A DNA stretch of 64,000 nucleotides. Source: Alteromonas_F sp964429915. Its GTDB lineage: Bacteria > Pseudomonadota > Gammaproteobacteria > Enterobacterales > Alteromonadaceae. The translations under genes and the position numbers were made by a program. The notes below the pieces were generated by a model that saw nothing but the letters and a program-made list of their open reading frames with translations, ran no database searches and was not told the DNA's origin. The DNA lies in the NCBI GenBank assembly GCA_964429915.1, contig CAYSDZ010000015.1, positions 1 through 64,000 of the forward strand. The letters run 5' to 3'. Of the stretch, positions 62,245 through 64,000 are shown piece after piece (the first letter of the stretch is position 1; each line of letters begins with the position of its first letter).

Positions 62245-63300
62245 ATGAAAACAAACGACATCAATCATCAAGTAGCAGATTATTACGGTAAAACGCTGCA
62301 GACTTCCGATGATTTAAAAACCAGTGCATGCTGCACGACAGTAGAAATTCCCCGATACATAAAAAACATTCTGTCTGAATTACACGACGAAACGCTGATT
62401 AAATACTATGGTTGCGGTTTGACGATCCCAACCCACCTTGATGGCTTGAATGTGCTTGATTTGGGCTCTGGATCAGGAAGAGACTGTTTTGTATTAAGTC
62501 AATTAGTAGGCGCAAAAGGAAAAGTTTACGGGGTAGATATGACTCCCGAACAGCTAGCGGTTGCTCATAAACACACGGCTTATCATGCTGAAAAGTTTGG
62601 TCATGATAACGTACAGTTTTTCGAGGGTAATATTGAAGCCTTGCACGATCTACCTATTGAACCTTTGTCATTAGATCTGGTTGTATCAAATTGTGTGGTG
62701 AATTTGGCCTCAGACAAGGCTGCTGTGTTAAAAGGCGCTTACGACTTATTGAAAGAGGGCGGTGAGATGTACTTCAGTGACATCTATGCCGACCGACGTA
62801 TTCCCGAATCCGTCGCCAATGACAAAGAAATTTACGGTGAATGCTTGGGTGGCGCTTTATATTGGAATGATTTTCTTAATATTGCTAAGCAAATTGGGTT
62901 TGTTGATCCTCGCTCGGTTTCATCAAACCCCATAGAAATTGAAGATGAACGCATTGCAGAGGTCGTTGGAAATATTAAGTTCTACTCAGTAACTTACCGT
63001 TTGTTCAAGCTGCCAAAACTAGAATCAGACTGCGAAGATTACGGGCAAGCAATTCGTTACAAAGGTACCATTTTGCACGACAAACACCGCTTTGTATTAG
63101 ACGATCATCACGTATTTGAAACAGGGCGTATCTATTCCGTGTGTGGCAATACGTATATGATGCTGCATGATTCTAGATTAAAAGACCACTTTGATTTTTG
63201 GGGCGACTTCAGCACACATTACGGCATTTTTGAAGGCTGTGGTGGCGCGGCCCCTTTTCTTGTTGGCGGTGATGAGAGCGAAGCCTTAGCATGCTGTTAA
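62245..63300 (+). CDS. arsM: ArsM-type arsenite S-adenosylmethyltransferase
   Basis: 351 residues with the full ArsM layout: DYYGKTLQTSDDLKTSACC, KYYGCGLTIP, the SAM site LDLGSGSGRDC, VYGVDMTPEQLAVA, VVSNCVVNLASDK, MYFSDIYADRRIP and YGECLGGALYWNDF. Conserved cysteines at 29-30, 57, 81, 150 and 200 include those that bind As(III), and the chain ends in a Cys-Cys pair. It methylates trivalent arsenic using SAM. A 142-base gap separates it from the preceding gene, and the next gene overlaps it by 10 bases. No arsR, arsC or arsB is seen in the window. Confidence 0.85.
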   Translation: MKTNDINHQVADYYGKTLQTSDDLKTSACCTTVEIPRYIKNILSELHDETLIKYYGCGLTIPTHLDGLNVLDLGSGSGRDCFVLSQLVGAKGKVYGVDMTPEQLAVAHKHTAYHAEKFGHDNVQFFEGNIEALHDLPIEPLSLDLVVSNCVVNLASDKAAVLKGAYDLLKEGGEMYFSDIYADRRIPESVANDKEIYGECLGGALYWNDFLNIAKQIGFVDPRSVSSNPIEIEDERIAEVVGNIKFYSVTYRLFKLPKLESDCEDYGQAIRYKGTILHDKHRFVLDDHHVFETGRIYSVCGNTYMMLHDSRLKDHFDFWGDFSTHYGIFEGCGGAAPFLVGGDESEALACC

Positions 63301-64000
63301 AAGAGCAAGAGATTGCTGTGAACTTTATTTCTCGCGGCAAATTCGTGAACAAAACGCTCACTGCAAAAGGCGAAACACGAGCCTCTGTTCCGCTAGTGAA
63401 GTTAGATACGTTGTGGTTTAACACCGGTACACGCTGTAACTTAGAGTGCCAAAACTGCTACATTGAATCGTCACCGAGTAACAATGCGCTTTCGTTTATT
63501 ACCGAGGACGATGTTCGGCCCTTTTTAGACGAAATCGTTGAGTTGGATTTAGGCACTAAACACATTTCGTTTACGGGAGGAGAGCCGTTTTTAAACAAAC
63601 ACATGTTGCCCATTATTCGATTGTGTCTGTCTCGAGGTTTTGAGGTATTGGTCCTCACCAATGCGTATCGCTTGATTGAGTCGTATTTGGATGAACTGAA
63701 CGATTTAAATAAAGCCTACGCAGGCCAATTAAAACTCAGGGTTTCACTGGATCATTTTTCCAAAGAAATCCACGAAAAAGAGCGCGGAAAGAATACCTTT
63801 ACCGGCACATTGACGAATATCAAAAGATTGAACGAGATGGGCTTTCAGGTCAGTATTGCGGGACGCTCTCTTGCAAATGAAAATCTGGATCAAGCGCTAG
63901 CAGGCTACCAAGCAACGCTCGATGAAGCAAACATCGGCCTTACACTGCGCCTTGGCGAAAATATTGTTATTTTTCCTGAGATGTCGACAACAAAAGATGT
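63291..64000 (+). CDS. Radical SAM enzyme (partial, runs off the window)
   Basis: 236 codons are visible from an ATG at 63291 that overlaps the arsM-type gene by 10 bases. The 4Fe-4S motif is CNLECQNC (Cys49, Cys53, Cys56; CX3CX2C), followed by SFTGGEPF with the GGE motif and a later LKLRVSLDHFS strand. The N-terminal TLWFNTGTRC before the cluster differs from the start of ArsS, the radical SAM protein of arsenosugar synthesis. I cannot assign a reaction. Translational coupling to the arsenic methyltransferase strongly suggests a role in the same pathway. Confidence 0.85.
   Translation, partial: MLLKEQEIAVNFISRGKFVNKTLTAKGETRASVPLVKLDTLWFNTGTRCNLECQNCYIESSPSNNALSFITEDDVRPFLDEIVELDLGTKHISFTGGEPFLNKHMLPIIRLCLSRGFEVLVLTNAYRLIESYLDELNDLNKAYAGQLKLRVSLDHFSKEIHEKERGKNTFTGTLTNIKRLNEMGFQVSIAGRSLANENLDQALAGYQATLDEANIGLTLRLGENIVIFPEMSTTKD

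Noticed and set aside
1..64000. CRISPR array, tRNA or rRNA genes
   Set aside because: I found no regularly spaced repeats, tRNA cloverleaf or rRNA stretch; the only interspersed repeat is the 264-bp element.

Overview
This is 64 kb of a gammaproteobacterial draft scaffold, most likely from a marine Alteromonadales relative (Alteromonas, Paraglaciecola, Glaciecola type). The evidence is the family mix: a caa3 oxidase cluster with a DUF2909 gene on the opposite strand, a tricorn-type S41 protease, many secreted polysaccharide-active enzymes, Cache-type chemoreceptors and a PEP-CTERM-like secreted protein. The genus is an inference from gene content, not from a marker comparison. A run of 100 N at 43515-43614 shows that two contigs were joined; identical 16-bp ends on both sides suggest that they really overlap.

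Layout. 1-780: end of the S10 ribosomal operon (rplP, rpmC, rpsQ) with a terminator; rplN does not follow. 800-3920: remnant of an M3 peptidase, then a leftward S41 peptidase, a membrane-anchored AraC regulator and a small secreted protein. 4050-8380: three-gene ABC export operon ending in an AttH/CrtC-like lipocalin protein. 8.4-17.3 kb: an unknown protein, a lipoprotein, a 1033-residue lipoprotein with a collagen-like stalk and two tandem copies of a beta-rich module, a PF14099-type polysaccharide lyase and a tricorn-like protease. 17.3-25.8 kb: IalB-like protein, PEP-CTERM-like protein, a Gfo/Idh/MocA oxidoreductase, a yqjDEK-like envelope operon, a SulP anion transporter, an M48 protease with a DUF898 partner. 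25.9-27.6 kb: a Cache chemoreceptor.

27.8-41.4 kb is an accessory carbohydrate region: GH9, GH3, a 6-phosphogluconolactonase-fold protein, a 717-residue secreted protein with two related nucleoside-hydrolase-like halves, a second Gfo/Idh/MocA oxidoreductase, and three broken genes (a beta-helix protein, a DUF3800 protein, a sulfatase). The most distinctive DNA structure of the window is a 264-bp element with 29-bp terminal inverted repeats and flanking TA, present twice in opposite orientation (19149-19412 and 38685-38948), with an 18-bp relic of its end at 8391-8408.

41.5-50.4 kb is a complete respiratory module: cytochrome c, Sco, heme O synthase, heme A synthase, a thioredoxin-like protein, SURF1, DUF2909, and oxidase subunits III, Cox11, I and II, the last with a fused cytochrome c domain. 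50.7-60 kb holds signalling genes: a four-PAS histidine kinase coupled to a response regulator, a chemoreceptor, a GGDEF/EAL protein, a solute-binding-like protein and a large unknown anchored protein. 60.2-64 kb holds a 2-oxoglutarate dioxygenase, a cysteine-desulfurase-like enzyme, an ArsM-type arsenite methyltransferase and a translationally coupled radical SAM enzyme that runs off the end. This last group is the best candidate for an undescribed pathway, possibly an organoarsenical one.
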